A stretch of 23,527 nucleotides of DNA. Origin: Clostridia bacterium (GTDB lineage Bacteria > Bacillota_A > Clostridia > Oscillospirales > CAG-272). The notes under the pieces are model-generated. The model saw nothing but the letters and a program-made list of their open reading frames with translations, did no database searches and had not been told where the DNA came from. A program made the translations under genes and the position numbers. The first letter of the stretch is position 1; each line of letters begins with the position of its first letter. Where the stretch lies: positions 1 through 23,527 of the forward strand of contig JAGBRZ010000018.1 in the NCBI GenBank assembly GCA_017632155.1. The letters run 5' to 3'. Positions 22,916 to 23,527 of this stretch are shown piece by piece.

Positions 22916-22950
22916 AAACTTCCCGAACCGTTTTACGGTTCGGGAAGTTT
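22916..22950 (+). terminator. Terminator of the sigma/LRR operon
   Basis: A perfect 15-bp stem (22916-22930/22936-22950) with a 5-nt TTTTA loop starts 4 nt after the stop codon. Its 3' arm ends in TTT followed by C, so the U tract is short, but the stem is very stable. Confidence 0.85.
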
Positions 22951-23032
22951 CAGGCTGCTGACAAACTTGTTTATGGAAAAACAATATGTCAAATTGCACA
23001 ATAATGGTCAAGCAACTGTGTTCGCAATTTCT

Positions 23033-23100
23033 AATAGGGGTGCAGGGGGCGAAGCCCCCTGCAAGAAAAACGTTGTCATCCTGAGGAGCGCCCGCAGGCG
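23033..23100 (+). repeat. Inverted dispersed repeat, family 3, plus-strand copy
   Basis: GCAGGGGGC and GCCCCCTGC form a 9-bp stem with loop GAA (23042-23050/23054-23062). This is followed by an A-rich gap, TGTCATCCTGAGG and GCGCCCGCAGG. The same order occurs on the minus strand at 23455-23520. Confidence 0.65.
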
Positions 23101-23234
23101 TATGCGACGAAGGATCTCGTGCTGTCCGAGTTGTTCATCGGTCAGCGCGGTGCCATAACGATGAAGTCTGCAGTAAATTTCCGTATAATTTTGACAAAGT
23201 GTTTTGTTCGCACATTCTAAAGTCAACATAAACG

Positions 23235-23270
23235 AAATCACTGTGTAATTTTGAAACTACACAGTGATTT
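23235..23270. terminator. Terminator-like hairpin in the tail
   Basis: AAATCACTGTGTA pairs with TACACAGTGATTT (13 bp) around a 10-nt loop, flanked by A- and T-rich bases. No gene ends beside it in the window, so its role is uncertain. Confidence 0.5.
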
Positions 23271-23384
23271 TACGTTTTCATATATATTTAGTTTTTGGTG
23301 CAGTACAGACCACTTCGCCAGCACCGCGACGCGCAAAGAACAATTTGCGCGTCACGATGATCCAATGTTTGCCTTCGGCAAACT

Positions 23385-23442
23385 GTAGGTCTGTCTTCTC
23401 GGCTTACGCCTCCATTTTCCTTCGAAAAACCGACAGACCTAC
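23385..23442. repeat. 11-bp inverted repeat enclosing a repeat core
   Basis: GTAGGTCTGTC (23385-23395) and GACAGACCTAC (23432-23442) are perfect inverted arms around 36 nt. The enclosed segment plus the 3' arm matches positions 9-31 at 20 of 23 bases, so the unit is probably repeated in the genome. Confidence 0.55.
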
Positions 23443-23454
23443 CGGGCGCAGGCA

Positions 23455-23520
23455 GCCTGCGGGCGCCGCCTCAGGATGACATCGTTTCTTTTGAAGGGGG
23501 CTGCGCCCCCTTCACCCCTG
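23455..23520 (-). repeat. Inverted dispersed repeat, family 3, minus-strand copy
   Basis: Read on the minus strand this repeats the plan of 23033-23100: GAAGGGGGC paired with GCCCCCTTC, an A-rich gap, TGTCATCCTGAGG and GCGCCCGCAGG. The second base pair of the stem differs from copy one (C-G versus A-T) but stays paired. Confidence 0.65.
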
Positions 23521-23527
23521 CATTGCG

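Larger units (their letters stand above)
22951..23527. other. Non-coding tail built of hairpins and inverted repeats
   Basis: No gene is supported over these 577 bases; the short open frames lack ribosome sites and recognisable products. Contents in order: an inverted-repeat pair at 23033-23100 and 23455-23520; a 13-bp stem at 23235-23247/23258-23270; a 10-bp stem at 23328-23337/23344-23353; a 7-bp stem 23367-23373/23377-23383; and an 11-bp stem 23385-23395/23432-23442 enclosing 23415-23437, which matches the left edge of the window. No tRNA T-loop motif or regular CRISPR spacing is visible. Confidence 0.6.

Noticed and set aside
22951..23527. CRISPR array or tRNA cluster in the tail
   Set aside because: The hairpins differ from one another and are not regularly spaced. 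No T-loop or cloverleaf arrangement is recognisable.

Overview
The window looks like a chromosomal segment of an uncultured anaerobic Firmicute, probably a gut Clostridia of the Oscillospirales/Christensenellales kind. This is inferred from the low-GC-type vegetative promoters (four exact TTGACA-N17-TATAAT sites plus one near-exact), strong AGGAGG ribosome sites, lipoprotein signals, a BspA-like leucine-rich surface protein, and Cys-rich CxxC repeats in a secreted lipoprotein. No rRNA, tRNA, transposase, phage gene or CRISPR array is visible.

Layout. (1) 283-3129, minus strand: a metal-chelate ABC importer (binding lipoprotein, FecCD permease, ATPase) behind an exact consensus promoter with a short leader. 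(2) 3235-4867, minus strand: a DeoR-family repressor followed by a class II aldolase gene interrupted by one in-frame TAG. (3) 5100-13713, plus strand, divergent from the repressor: a tight six-gene operon (Gfo/Idh/MocA dehydrogenase, class III aminotransferase-like protein, FGGY sugar kinase, SGNH-type lipoprotein, amidohydrolase, L-fucose-isomerase-like protein) ending in a terminator. (4) 13976-14911: a membrane-bound XRE regulator with its own promoter, converging on (5) 15142-18576, minus strand: a large FAD-dependent oxidoreductase with an in-frame TGA at a Cys position, then an sn-glycerol-1-phosphate-dehydrogenase-like enzyme. (6) 18801-22912, plus strand: an ECF sigma factor overlapping a 1185-residue membrane protein that looks like an anti-sigma anchor fused to a large extracellular leucine-rich region. 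(7) 22913-23527: a non-coding tail made of hairpins and inverted repeats.

How it may work together. The repressor, aldolase, dehydrogenase, isomerase-like protein, FGGY kinase and amidohydrolase form a recognisable toolkit for catabolism of an uncommon sugar, sugar acid or polyol. The SGNH lipoprotein could deacylate the substrate at the cell surface. The FAD oxidoreductase and glycerol-1-phosphate-dehydrogenase-like gene may extend the pathway but are separately transcribed. The substrate cannot be read from sequence.

The most striking unexplained structure is two families of 146-174 bp hairpin-chain repeats, each present twice. All four copies lie in the same orientation at, or within 7 nt of, the stop codon of a minus-strand gene, and several stems are preserved by compensatory base changes between copies.
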